DNA from: Curtobacterium salicis
GTDB taxonomy: Bacteria; Actinomycetota; Actinomycetes; Actinomycetales; Microbacteriaceae
NCBI RefSeq assembly: GCF_011759505.1
Contig: NZ_JAAOYO010000004.1
Coordinates: 186,001-250,000, forward strand
Reading direction: 5' to 3'
Length of the DNA stretch: 64,000 bases
Under the pieces are notes generated by a model that had not been told where the DNA came from, did no database searches, and saw only the letters and a program-made list of their open reading frames with translations. Both the position numbers and the translations under genes were made by a program. The first letter of the stretch is position 1. The number at the start of each line of letters is the position of its first letter. Shown piece after piece: positions 32,880 to 41,139 of the stretch.

Positions 32880-33368
32880 TCAGCGGAAGTTGATGAACTG
32901 CAAGGGCACGTCGAACTCCTGGCCCTTGAGCAGCTGGATGGTCTGCTGCAGGTCGTCGCGGCTCTTCGAGGAGACCCGCAGCTCGTCGCCCTGCACCTGG
33001 CTCTTCACCGTCTTCGGTGCCTCGGCCCGGATGAACGCGCCGATCTTCTTCGCGATGTCCTGCTCGATGCCGTTCTTGAACGACACCTCGATGCGGAACT
33101 CCTTGCCCGAGGGGAACGGGTCACCGGCGTCGAGGCTCTTCAGGCTGATGCCGCGCTTGATCGCCTTCGTCTGCAGCACGTCGAGGACGGCCAGCGCGCG
33201 CTCCTCGGTCGAGGCCTTGATGAGGACGTCCTCGCCGCTGAACGCGACGGACGCACCGACGCCCTTGAAGTCGTACCGCTGCTCGATCTCCTTCGCCGCC
33301 TGGTTGAGGGCGTTCTCCGCCTCCATCTTGTCGACCTTGCTGACCACGTCGAAGGAGCTGTCTGCCAT
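32880..33368 (-). CDS. YajQ-family nucleotide-binding protein
   Basis: 162 residues, typical length. N-terminus MADSSFDVVSKVDKMEAENA and C-terminus PLQFINFR are nearly invariant in the family, which has tandem RNP-like folds. Some members bind c-di-GMP; others bind tRNA or GTP. Role here unknown. I chose the ATG just after a TAGGCT -10; an upstream in-frame ATG adds only eight non-conserved residues. Confidence 0.93.
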   Translation of the reverse strand: MADSSFDVVSKVDKMEAENALNQAAKEIEQRYDFKGVGASVAFSGEDVLIKASTEERALAVLDVLQTKAIKRGISLKSLDAGDPFPSGKEFRIEVSFKNGIEQDIAKKIGAFIRAEAPKTVKSQVQGDELRVSSKSRDDLQQTIQLLKGQEFDVPLQFINFR

Positions 33369-33375
33369 GCCGGAC

Positions 33376-33381
33376 AGCCTA
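33376..33381 (-). promoter_or_regulatory. -10 element of leaderless promoter for yajQ
   Basis: TAGGCT on the minus strand, 7 bases before ATG. Confidence 0.5.
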
Positions 33382-33528
33382 TCCGGCGGCACGCGGGCCT
33401 GTTCCGGGAGGCCCGCCCCGCCGCCGCCACCCGGCCAGCGTTAGGCCGTGGTCGCGAGCACCTCCGGACATCGGCTATGCTCTTCACCGCGCCTTCGGTC
33501 GGTGATGACACGGGCCGGGTGCGCACAT

Positions 33529-33611
33529 GGCGAGTTACCCAAGCGGCCAAAGGGATCTGACTGTAAATCAGCCGGCGTATGCCTCCGGGGGTTCGAATCC
33601 CTCACTCGCCA
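33529..33611 (+). tRNA. tRNA-Tyr (anticodon GTA)
   Basis: 83 bases, class II with a long variable arm. Acceptor GGCGAGT pairs with ACTCGCC; anticodon loop CTGTAAA; T-loop GGTTCGAATCC. The 3' CCA is not encoded. Confidence 0.97.
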
Positions 33612-33780
33612 CTGTGCTAGCGACACATTCGTGTTGGCTTCCACGAATGGCCCCGTCCTCGGACGGGGCCATTTGCGTTGCTGCCCGGGGGGACGGCGTA
33701 GCGGAGGGACGGCGGAGCCGAGTCGTTCGGCGGATCCGGGCGGAGCGGCGGGGGATCGGCTGTTCGGGCAGGATCGGGGT

Positions 33781-34611
33781 ATGTCGAATGCTGCCGTGTC
33801 CGCTGCTCCTGATGCCCTCGCCGACCTCGCCGAGACGATCGCCCGCGAAGCCGCCGCGCTCGCCGTGCAGCGCCGCGCCGAAGGGGTCGAGGTCGCCGAC
33901 CGGAAGTCGAGCATCGCCGACGTGGTCACCGCCGCCGACCGCGAGGTCGAGGAACTCATCCGCCGGCGCATCGGCGAAGCCCGTCCCGACGACGCCTTCT
34001 TCGGTGAGGAGTCCGGCGCCGCGACCGGCACCTCCGGCCTGACCTGGGTCGTCGACCCGATCGACGGCACCGTCAACTACCTCTACGGCAGCCCCGTCTA
34101 CGCCGTGAGCATCGGCGTCGTCCGTGGCGTTCCCGACCCCTCGATGTGGGAGCCCGTCGCCGGGGTCGTCATCGCGCCCGCGACCGGGCAGGTGTACCGC
34201 GCCGTCGCCGGGGGAGTGGCGACCCTGGACGGTCGACCGCTGTCCGTGTCCGCACCCGAGTCCCTCGCGGAGACGCTCGTCGCCACCGGCTTCGGGTACA
34301 CGGCCGAGCGTCGGTGGGAGCAGGCCGCGGTCCTCGCCGGCCTCGTCACGGAGGTGCGGGACGTCCGTCGCGCCGGGGCGGCCGCCCTCGACTGCTGCGC
34401 CGTGGGGGCCGGCACCGTCGACGCGTACTACGAGCGTGGGATCAACCCGTGGGACATGGCCGCCGGGTCGATCGTGGCCGCCGCCGCGGGAGCGGACGTC
34501 CGCACCTGGGAGGTCGGCGACACGCGGTCCTTCCTCTTCGCCGCGCCGAGCATCGTCGAGGACCTCGCCACACTCGTGCGCACCCTCGAGGACGACGTCC
34601 TGGGGTCCTGA
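33781..34611 (+). CDS. Inositol monophosphatase-family phosphatase
   Basis: 276 residues. Metal and active-site motifs GEESG (75-79), DPIDGTVNY (92-100) and INPWDMAAGSIVA near 221. Hydrolyses a sugar- or inositol-type monophosphate; candidates include inositol-1-phosphate for phosphatidylinositol or mycothiol synthesis and histidinol phosphate. The sequence alone does not decide. CAGGAT 6 bases before the ATG may be a -10 variant. Confidence 0.92.
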   Translation: MSNAAVSAAPDALADLAETIAREAAALAVQRRAEGVEVADRKSSIADVVTAADREVEELIRRRIGEARPDDAFFGEESGAATGTSGLTWVVDPIDGTVNYLYGSPVYAVSIGVVRGVPDPSMWEPVAGVVIAPATGQVYRAVAGGVATLDGRPLSVSAPESLAETLVATGFGYTAERRWEQAAVLAGLVTEVRDVRRAGAAALDCCAVGAGTVDAYYERGINPWDMAAGSIVAAAAGADVRTWEVGDTRSFLFAAPSIVEDLATLVRTLEDDVLGS

Positions 34612-34756
34612 CCCGACGGCACCTGCTCTGGGGGTGCTGCACAGGCGTCCACACGACTGGCGGGGACAGAGGTCCTTTGCTACCGTTCTGGAGTCCCGTT
34701 ACCTGCTCGTTACCGACGAGCGCCCGTGCCTCGAACTCAGGATCATCACCGAACGC

Positions 34757-35983
34757 ATGCTCGACTCCTCGCAGACGCCCACGACCATCGACCGCACCGC
34801 CCCTGAGGCGACGCCGTCCGTGCACCTGACGAGACGAGCCCGGATCGAAGCCGAACGCTCCGCCGCGAAGACGTCCCGCCGCCGTTCGACCACCGACCGC
34901 TCCGTCGCGTCGCCCGACCGCAGTGCCGCCCGTCCCGCGACGGCCGGCCCCGCGACCCCGCCGGCCCCGTCGTCGCCCGTCCTCCCCGCGTCGAGTGCTG
35001 CGCCGCTGACGCCGCCGGCGCCGTCCTCGCCGATCGTCGCCCCGCTCGCCGAGCGCACGTCGGCCGCGGCCGCTCCGGCTGCCGCCCGCCCTGCGTCGTC
35101 CCGTCGAGCGCCGTCGGCGAAGCGTGCCGCTCGCGTCGCTGCGCCGAAGCCCATGCGCTCCGGTGCCGTCCCGACCGTCCCGGCCATCGCCGACGGACCC
35201 CGGGTCGACCGTGCGACGCGGCACATCGCCCGGACCGCTCCGGCCGCCGGTCGTGGGTCGCGGAAGTCCGGTGCGTCGTTCCGTCGGACCGCCTCGGGCG
35301 TGACGGTCGTCGGCGCGCTGCTCTTCACCGCCGGGCTGGTCGTCTCGACCTCGCTGCCCGCGCAGGCCCTCTACGTCCCGCAGCCGGGTGCCGCCACGGT
35401 CCGTGCCTCCGTGCAGGCCGCGCAGTCGCTCTCCGTGGGGGACGCCGTCGAGGGCTCCGTGGACCGGGACGCCTACACGGTGTCCGAGCCGAAGCCCGTC
35501 GTGGTCGCCCCGACCGTCGGCATGGCGACGGACTCGTCCACGTTCACGAACGACGCCGACGGCACGATCCAGTGGCCGTTCCCGGTCGGCGTCCCGATCT
35601 CGTCCGGTTTCGGCGGCCGCCAGGTCGCGGGGTGCTCCTTCTGCTCGACCTTCCACCAGGGCGTCGACTTCGCCCCGGGTGCCGGGACGGCCATCGGCGC
35701 CGTCGCCGACGGGACCGTCATCAAGGTGCAGGCGGACGACGGCGGCTTCGGCAACGACGTCTGGATCCAGCACGACGTCGACGGCAAGCAGTTCGTCAGC
35801 GTCTACGGGCACATGCTCGACAACTCGTTCCAGGTGGTGCAGGGCCAGCAGGTGAAGGTCGGCCAGACCCTCGGCCTGGTCGGCAGCACGGGCAACTCGA
35901 CCGGCCCGCACCTGCACCTCGAGATCCGCATCGACGGCGTCCCGGTGGACCCGCTGGCGTGGCTCGAGGCCAACGCGAACTAG
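34757..35983 (+). CDS. M23/LytM-family peptidoglycan endopeptidase with long cytoplasmic N-terminus
   Basis: 408 residues. A 170-residue Ala/Pro/Ser/Arg-rich N-terminus comes before a single helix (GVTVVGALLFTAGLVVSTSLP, about 185-205). A C-terminal LytM domain (about 270-405) follows, with zinc motif HQGVDFAPG and HLHLEIR. It is expected to cut or bind peptidoglycan outside the membrane. An internal CSFC pair may form a disulfide. The ATG is chosen because upstream sequence loses coding character; TACCGT near 34690 is a possible -10, giving a leader of about 60 bases. Nothing else is seen in the 145-bp gap. Confidence 0.88.
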   Translation: MLDSSQTPTTIDRTAPEATPSVHLTRRARIEAERSAAKTSRRRSTTDRSVASPDRSAARPATAGPATPPAPSSPVLPASSAAPLTPPAPSSPIVAPLAERTSAAAAPAAARPASSRRAPSAKRAARVAAPKPMRSGAVPTVPAIADGPRVDRATRHIARTAPAAGRGSRKSGASFRRTASGVTVVGALLFTAGLVVSTSLPAQALYVPQPGAATVRASVQAAQSLSVGDAVEGSVDRDAYTVSEPKPVVVAPTVGMATDSSTFTNDADGTIQWPFPVGVPISSGFGGRQVAGCSFCSTFHQGVDFAPGAGTAIGAVADGTVIKVQADDGGFGNDVWIQHDVDGKQFVSVYGHMLDNSFQVVQGQQVKVGQTLGLVGSTGNSTGPHLHLEIRIDGVPVDPLAWLEANAN

Positions 35984-36073
35984 CCCTCGCGGACGGCACG
36001 CCCGGGCGTCACGGTCGGTTCCAGACCAACGTTCCGGGTCTGCTATCCTCGTGTGGTGCCGCTCGCGGTACTC

Positions 36074-36145
<72 letters not shown>

Positions 36146-36190
36146 CCGACTCGCAGTGCTGTCACTTCGCGGTGATCACTGCGGATCCAT

Positions 36191-36264
36191 GGCGGGGTAG
36201 CTCAGTTGGTTAGAGCACACGGCTCATAATCGTGGTGTCGCGGGTTCAAGTCCCGCCCTCGCTA
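36191..36264 (+). tRNA. tRNA-Met (anticodon CAT, elongator type)
   Basis: 74 bases. Acceptor GGCGGGG pairs with CCTCGCT using two G-T wobbles; D-arm AGCTCAGTTGGTTAGAGC; anticodon loop CTCATAA; T-arm CGGGTTCAAGTCCCG. The first acceptor pair is G-T and the anticodon stem lacks the three GC pairs of initiators, so elongator is favoured. A tRNA-Ile with modified CAU cannot be fully excluded. Confidence 0.93.
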
Positions 36265-36312
36265 CCGTGCTGGTGGGACGACAGTGTCGACAGACACGGT
36301 CGTGTGACCGGC

Positions 36313-36370
36313 GGGAACGACGTCAAGACGGCAAGGCCCGGCGCAGCAGCGCCGGGCCTTCGTCGTTCCC
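36313..36370 (+). terminator. Terminator after tRNA-Thr/tRNA-Met with nested outer stem
   Basis: Inner stem AAGGCCCGGCGC, AGCA, complement (36333-36360). GGGAACGACG at 36313-36322 pairs with CGTCGTTCCC at 36361-36370, so a 10-bp outer helix is separated from the inner one by a one-sided bulge. Confidence 0.75.
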
Positions 36371-36452
36371 GGGAGGGGGGCGGTCGGCGCCGTCCCCTGC
36401 GGACCCGCGCCGTGCCTCCCGTCCAGCGCCTCCGCGGTACCGGACCTGCTCG

Positions 36453-36500
36453 CGACGGCGACGGCGACGGCGACGGCGATGGTGACGGTGACGGCGACGG
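36453..36500 (+). repeat. Hexanucleotide microsatellite (CGACGG)8
   Basis: Eight hexamers, five exact CGACGG and three with one or two changes (CGATGG, TGACGG twice). It lies in the 330-bp stretch between tRNA-Met and the next gene, where I see no other gene besides the terminator. Confidence 0.85.
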
Positions 36501-36596
36501 ATCGGTGCGGGCCTCGGGCGCACCACTGTCGCTTCCGCCGAGGACATGCGCAGCCGGCCACGGGCACGCGCCGACGGACGCGAGCGCGCAGGTGCC

Positions 36597-37004
36597 TCAG
36601 CGCAGGGAGATGCCCGCCGTGTCCATCCGGTCGATCCGGTGCAGGAGCACCCCGCCGCCGTGGAGCGTCGTCTCGACGAGCGCTGCGACGTGGTGCCAGG
36701 CGGCTCGTCGCCGGTTCGCCCCGATCATGCCGCCGACGACGGCCACGCCGTGGTCCGCGTGCCGCAAGGTGAGCACCGCGTGCCCGGGGATGCTGGACAG
36801 AGCGACCTCGTACCGCCGGTACTGCCGGGAGGGCCGGACGAACGCGCCGAGCAGCGCGGTCGCCAACCGGTCCCCGGCGGCCACGAGCAGGCGCCCGTCC
36901 TCGGGCACGACACGGTGCCCGTGGGCGCGCAGGGCGGCGTCGACCAGTTCCACCGCCGTGCACCGGTAGTGCTCGAGCACCGTGTACTCGGTCGTCGTCT
37001 CCAT
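36597..37004 (-). CDS. Hypothetical protein
   Basis: 135 residues, soluble, no signal peptide. An N-terminal helix-like region (YTVLEHYRCTAVELVDAAL) is followed by alternating strands with many Arg and His residues (GANRRRAAWHHVAALVE). I do not recognise a family. Codon use is normal for this genome, so the gene looks real. ATG chosen with GGGGAG upstream; a GTG two codons earlier is possible. On the minus strand TAGGCT at 37059-37054 may be its -10. Confidence 0.6.
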   Translation of the reverse strand: METTTEYTVLEHYRCTAVELVDAALRAHGHRVVPEDGRLLVAAGDRLATALLGAFVRPSRQYRRYEVALSSIPGHAVLTLRHADHGVAVVGGMIGANRRRAAWHHVAALVETTLHGGGVLLHRIDRMDTAGISLR

Positions 37005-37118
37005 CGCCACTCCCCGCGGACCTGCGCGGTCGACCCCCGACCGACGCGCCGTCAGCCTAACCGATGCAAACTCATCTAACCGGGTCCGCGGGACGGACCG
37101 GGCGTCCGAGGGCCTCGG

Positions 37119-37124
37119 TAGACT
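37119..37124 (+). promoter_or_regulatory. -10 element of leaderless promoter for the MaoC-MaoC-murB operon
   Basis: TAGACT, GCTGCG, GTG (6 bases). Confidence 0.5.
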
Positions 37125-37130
37125 GCTGCG

Positions 37131-37580
37131 GTGTCAGTGAACCCCGAGCTCGTCGGCAGGACGTTCCCGCCGGCCCCGCCGTACCTGGTCGGTCGTGAGA
37201 AGGTGCGCGAGTTCTCCCGCGCCGTGTTCGCGACGAACCCGATCCACTCCGATCCCGCAGCCGCCCGCGCCGCCGGGCACGCCGACGTCGTCGCACCGGC
37301 CACCTTCGCGGTCGTCGTGCAAGAGGCGACGCTCGCGCAGCTGCTCGCCGAGCCGGACGCCGGCATCGACTTCTCCCGGGTCGTGCACGGGGAACAGAAG
37401 TTCGTCCACAAGCGACCGATCGTCGCCGGGGACGAGCTCACCGCGACCCTCGCCGTGACGAGCGTGAAGACCCTCGGCGGCAACGCGATGGTGACCGCCG
37501 AGTCGAGTGTGGTCGACGCCGACGGCCAGCACGTCGTCACCGCCACGTCCACCCTCGTCGTCCGAGGAGATGACGCATGA
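37131..37580 (+). CDS. MaoC-like dehydratase, N-terminal/HadA-type subunit
   Basis: 149 residues with a hot-dog fold (FAS1-like dehydratase): PPYLVGREKVREFSRAVFATNP (about 15-36) and ADVVAPATFAVVV. It lacks the full hydratase catalytic motif found in its partner, so it resembles the HadA or HadC subunit that pairs with HadB in mycobacteria. Overlaps the next gene by 4 bp (ATGA). A second GTG two codons downstream is an alternative start. Confidence 0.85.
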   Translation: MSVNPELVGRTFPPAPPYLVGREKVREFSRAVFATNPIHSDPAAARAAGHADVVAPATFAVVVQEATLAQLLAEPDAGIDFSRVVHGEQKFVHKRPIVAGDELTATLAVTSVKTLGGNAMVTAESSVVDADGQHVVTATSTLVVRGDDA

Positions 37581-37999
37581 CCGACACCACCTCCGACCCG
37601 CAGGTCGGCACCGTCGTCGCCGAGCGCCAGGTCCACCTGACGCGTGACGCACTCGTCCGCTACGCGGGTGCCTCCGGGGACTTCAACCCCATCCACTACC
37701 GCGACGACGTGGCCGCGTCGGTCGGCCTGCCCGGTGTCCTGGCGCACGGCATGCTCACCATGGGCCTCGCCGTCCAGTCCGTCTCGGAGTGGCTGGGCGA
37801 CCGCGGCTGGGTCACCTCCTACGGGGTCCGCTTCACCCGCCCGGTCGTCGTCGACCCCGCCGACGGGGCCGACGTCGGCGTCGTCGCGAAGGTCGCCACG
37901 CTCGACGAACAGGGCCGACCGCTGCGCATCGACCTCACCGTGACCGCCGCCGGGCAGACCGTGCTCGGCAAGGCGCAGGTCACCGTGGCGTTCCACTGA
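37577..37999 (+). CDS. MaoC-like dehydratase, HadB-type catalytic subunit
   Basis: 140 residues. The hydratase-2 motif is YAGASGDFNPIHY (about 29-41) containing the catalytic Asp and His, followed by LPGVLAHGMLTMGLAV. Together with the preceding gene it probably dehydrates a 3-hydroxyacyl thioester in fatty-acid metabolism, as the mycobacterial HadAB pair does. It lies 2 bp before murB, a conserved pairing in actinobacteria. Confidence 0.88.
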   Translation: MTDTTSDPQVGTVVAERQVHLTRDALVRYAGASGDFNPIHYRDDVAASVGLPGVLAHGMLTMGLAVQSVSEWLGDRGWVTSYGVRFTRPVVVDPADGADVGVVAKVATLDEQGRPLRIDLTVTAAGQTVLGKAQVTVAFH

Positions 38000-38001
38000 C
38001 C

Positions 38002-39033
38002 GTGGCGGACACGACGCTCGCCGAGCTCACCACCCTCCGCGTCGGGGGACCGGCCGGACGACTGCTGGTCGCCGAGACGACGGACGAACTCGTCGCCCAC
38101 GTCATCGACGCGTGGTCGGACGAGGACGACTGGCTGGTCCTCGGCGGCGGCAGCAACCTGCTGGTCGCCGACCAGGGCTTCCCGGGGACCGTCGTGGTGG
38201 TCCGCACCCGCGGCGTGCGGGCCGAGACGGACGCCGACGGCGTCACCGTCCGCGTCGCCGCGGGAGAGCCGTGGGACGACTTCATCGCGACGACCGTCGA
38301 GCGCGGATGGACCGGTCTGGAGGCCCTCAGCGGCATCCCGGGCACGGTCGGCGCCGCCCCCGTGCAGAACATCGGCGCCTACGGGGTCGAGCTGTCCGAC
38401 GTGCTCACCGCGGTCGACTTCCTCGACGCCGAGACCGGCGAGCGTTCCTGGGTCCCCGCGTCCGAGCTGGCGCTCGGCTACCGCACGAGCACCCTCAAGC
38501 ACGGTCGACGCGGAGTGGTCCTGATGGTCGAGTTCCGACTGGGAACGGCGATCGAGGGCGGTGTGCCGGTGCGCTACGCCCAGCTCGCCGGCTCGCTCGG
38601 TGTCGAGCTCGGCACCCGTGTCGCCCCCGCCGACGTCCGCGCCGAGGTGCTGCGGCTCCGCGGGTCGAAGGGCATGGTGCTCGACGACGCCGACCCCGAC
38701 ACCTGGAGTGCCGGCTCGTTCTTCACGAACCCGATCGTGTCGGCCGGGTTCGCCCGGACCATGCCCGCCGACGCCCCGCGGTGGCCAGCCGGGGACGACG
38801 TGAAGCTCAGCGCCGCCTGGCTCATCGAGCGCGCCGGCGTGCACCGCGGCTACGGCCTCCCGGGGTCCCGCGCGGGGATCTCCACGAAGCACACGCTCGC
38901 GTTGACGAACCGCGGGGGCGCGACGGCCGCCCAGGTCGCCGAACTCGCCCGCTACGTGCAGGTGACGGTGGCGAACCGCTTCGGTGTGACGCTCGTGCCG
39001 GAGCCCGTCGTGGTCGGCGACCTGCTCGCCTGA
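38002..39033 (+). CDS. murB: UDP-N-acetylenolpyruvoylglucosamine reductase
   Basis: Reduces UDP-GlcNAc-enolpyruvate to UDP-MurNAc with NADPH/FAD in peptidoglycan synthesis. 343 residues. FAD motifs LTTLRVGGPAGRL (about 8-20), LGGGSNLLVADQGF and GLEALSGIPGTVGAAPVQNIG; the region SAGSFFTNPIVS carries the catalytic Ser. GTG start 2 bp after the dehydratase stop. The stop is inside a 9-bp tandem repeat. Confidence 0.95.
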   Translation: MADTTLAELTTLRVGGPAGRLLVAETTDELVAHVIDAWSDEDDWLVLGGGSNLLVADQGFPGTVVVVRTRGVRAETDADGVTVRVAAGEPWDDFIATTVERGWTGLEALSGIPGTVGAAPVQNIGAYGVELSDVLTAVDFLDAETGERSWVPASELALGYRTSTLKHGRRGVVLMVEFRLGTAIEGGVPVRYAQLAGSLGVELGTRVAPADVRAEVLRLRGSKGMVLDDADPDTWSAGSFFTNPIVSAGFARTMPADAPRWPAGDDVKLSAAWLIERAGVHRGYGLPGSRAGISTKHTLALTNRGGATAAQVAELARYVQVTVANRFGVTLVPEPVVVGDLLA

Positions 39034-39058
39034 CGGACCGGACGGACCGGACGGACCG
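39032..39058 (+). repeat. Three 9-bp tandem repeats across the murB stop
   Basis: GACGGACCG three times, beginning within the TGA of murB, followed by GACCGG. Confidence 0.8.
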
Positions 39059-39122
39059 GACCGGCGCGCCGGACGCGGGGCGTGCCTCCCGGACGTCGCC
39101 GGTGTCGGCACCACGGTCGGCG

Positions 39123-39156
39123 ACACCGCGCACCGTCACGGGACGGGGCGCGGTGT
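39123..39156. terminator. Hairpin between convergent murB and the aminotransferase gene
   Basis: ACACCGCGC pairs with GCGCGGTGT, and the inner CCGTC pairs with GACGG, with single-base bulges. It can act on both strands. Confidence 0.6.
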
Positions 39157-39171
39157 GCCGAACGGAGGCGG

Positions 39172-40449
39172 TCAGCCGAAGAAGCGTGCCAGGCGCGCGA
39201 CGCCCTCGGCGATGTCGTCGTCGCCGAGCGCGTACGACAGGCGCAGGTACCCGGAGGGTCCGAACGCCTCGCCGGGGACGACCGCGACCTCGGCGTGCTC
39301 GAGGATCAGGTCCGCCAGTTCGAGCGTCGTGGTGGGGGTGCTGCCGGCCCACTCGCGCCCGAGCAGTGCGGTGACGTCCGGGTAGACGTAGAACGCGCCC
39401 TGCGGCTCCGGCGTGACGAAGCCCGGGATCGCGTTGAGGCCCGCCACGATCGCCTTCCGGCGGCGGTCGAACGCGCCACGCATGGCGGTGACGGGCTCCT
39501 GCGGACCGGTGAGGGCGGCGATCGCCGCGCGCTGCGAGACGTTCGAGACGTTCGACGACAGGTGGGACTGGAGGTTCGACGCGGCCTTGATCGCGTCGGC
39601 CGGGCCGACCATCCAGCCGACCCGCCAGCCGGTCATGGCGTACGTCTTGGCGACGCCGTTCACCAGGATCGTCGTGTCCGCGAGCGCCGGGACCTGCTCG
39701 AGCACACCGGAGAAGGTCAGGCCGTCGTAGACGAGGTCCTGGTAGATCTCGTCGCTGATGACCCAGATGCCGTGCTCGAGCGCCCATGCGCCGATGGCAC
39801 GGGTCTGCTCGGCGGAGTAGACGGCACCGGTCGGGTTCGAGGGCGAGCAGAAGAGCAGTGCCTTCGTGCGCGGGGTCCGTGCCGCCTCGAGCTGCTCGAC
39901 GGTGACCAGGTACCCCTGGTCGCTGCCGGCGAAGACGTCCACGGGCACACCGCCGGCGAGACGCACGGCCTCGGGGTAGGTGGTCCAGTACGGCGCGGGG
40001 AGCAGGACCTCGTCACCGGCGTCGACCACGGTCTGGAACGCCTGGTAGACGGCTTGCTTGCCGCCGTTCGTGATGATGACCTGCGACGGGTCGACGGTGG
40101 TGCCGGAGTCGCGAGCGGTCTTCTCCGCGACGGCGCGCTTGAGCTCCGGGAGGCCGGTGGCCGGTGTGTACCGGTGGTTCGCCGGGTCCTGCGCTGCCGC
40201 GACGGCCGCGTCGACGACGTGCGCCGGCGTGGCGAAGTCGGGCTCGCCTGCGGCGAAGGAGATCACGGGACGACCCGAGGCCTTGAGCGCCTTCGCCTTG
40301 GCGTCGACCTTGAGCGTGGCGGACTCGGCGATGGCCGCGATCCGGGAGGCGATGCGCGGCCGGTCCCCGGGCGCACTGGCGTCCGTACCCGTGCGGGTGC
40401 TGGTGTCGGGGCTGTCGGTGGGCTGAGGGCTGGCGGCTTCGGTGCTCAC
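39172..40449 (-). CDS. Aspartate aminotransferase-like PLP enzyme (class I/II)
   Basis: 425 residues including a polar, Thr/Ser-rich N-terminal tail of about 30. Fold-type I signatures: [13 protein letters not shown] (about 63-75), [34 protein letters not shown], and the PLP Lys in [16 protein letters not shown] (Lys267). The AspC/AspB subgroup often also acts on prephenate. GTG start. Convergent with murB. Confidence 0.92.
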   Translation of the reverse strand: MSTEAASPQPTDSPDTSTRTGTDASAPGDRPRIASRIAAIAESATLKVDAKAKALKASGRPVISFAAGEPDFATPAHVVDAAVAAAQDPANHRYTPATGLPELKRAVAEKTARDSGTTVDPSQVIITNGGKQAVYQAFQTVVDAGDEVLLPAPYWTTYPEAVRLAGGVPVDVFAGSDQGYLVTVEQLEAARTPRTKALLFCSPSNPTGAVYSAEQTRAIGAWALEHGIWVISDEIYQDLVYDGLTFSGVLEQVPALADTTILVNGVAKTYAMTGWRVGWMVGPADAIKAASNLQSHLSSNVSNVSQRAAIAALTGPQEPVTAMRGAFDRRRKAIVAGLNAIPGFVTPEPQGAFYVYPDVTALLGREWAGSTPTTTLELADLILEHAEVAVVPGEAFGPSGYLRLSYALGDDDIAEGVARLARFFG

Positions 40450-40601
40450 GGGGTCAGCCTACCGACGCGCCGCGCCGGAGCATCCGTCAAGTGGACACCG
40501 CCGTCGGGACTCCCGTACACTGTTCTGCGGCGGTTGAAGTCTGTCGGAAACGGACTTCTTCTCCCTGGAACGACCGGATCCCGTACGGGTGGACGTTCCG
40601 A

Positions 40602-40674
40602 AGGGCGGTGGCTCAATTGGTAGAGCAGCGGTCTCCAAAACCGCAGGTTGCAGGTTCAAGTCCTGTCCGCCCTG
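40602..40674 (+). tRNA. tRNA-Trp (anticodon CCA)
   Basis: 73 bases. Acceptor AGGGCGG/CCGCCCT, D-arm GCTCAATTGGTAGAGC, anticodon loop CTCCAAA, T-arm CAGGTTCAAGTCCTG. Placed immediately before secE as in most actinobacteria. Confidence 0.97.
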
Positions 40675-40693
40675 CACATCGGGAAGGGTTGAA

Positions 40694-40969
40694 GTGGCGA
40701 GCAAAGACGTGGAGACGACCGACGACGTCGTCGCCCAGGCAAAGGTCGACCGCGCACAGCGCCGCGGGCCCTTCGCCGCGATCGCACTGTTCATCCGCCA
40801 GGTCTTCGGCGAACTGCGCAAGGTCGTCACCCCGACCCGCAAGGAACTCTTCAGCTACACGGGCGTCGTGCTCGTGTTCGTCGTCGTGATGATGATCCTC
40901 GTGTCGGTCCTCGACTTCGTGTTCGGTCTCGGCGTCGGCTACGTGTTCGGCAACGGCCCCACGGCCTGA
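40694..40969 (+). CDS. secE: Protein translocase subunit SecE
   Basis: 91 residues, single-helix form. Amphipathic SecE signature FIRQVFGELRKVVTPTRKELFSYT (about 35-58) then one membrane helix (VVLVFVVVMMILVSVLDFVFGLGVGY). Clamp subunit of SecYEG. GTG start with GGAAGGG upstream. It lies between tRNA-Trp and nusG. Confidence 0.95.
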   Translation: MASKDVETTDDVVAQAKVDRAQRRGPFAAIALFIRQVFGELRKVVTPTRKELFSYTGVVLVFVVVMMILVSVLDFVFGLGVGYVFGNGPTA

Positions 40970-41139
40970 CCCAGCTGGCATGAACCCCGGCGCGCTGCAC
41001 TCCTGGCGCGCCCGGCCTGACCGCAGGTCCGACCGCTCCGGTCCTCGTCGGGGTACGGTCTCCCGGAGACGGCGACCCGTTCCCCGCCCGGGATCCGAGC
41101 GCCACACCGATCCGCACCATCGAACGGAAAGAACCGACT

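Noticed and set aside
36453..36500. CRISPR-like or coding repeat at the CGACGG tract
   Set aside because: Hexamers without spacers, and no supported ORF uses them; no cas genes in the window.
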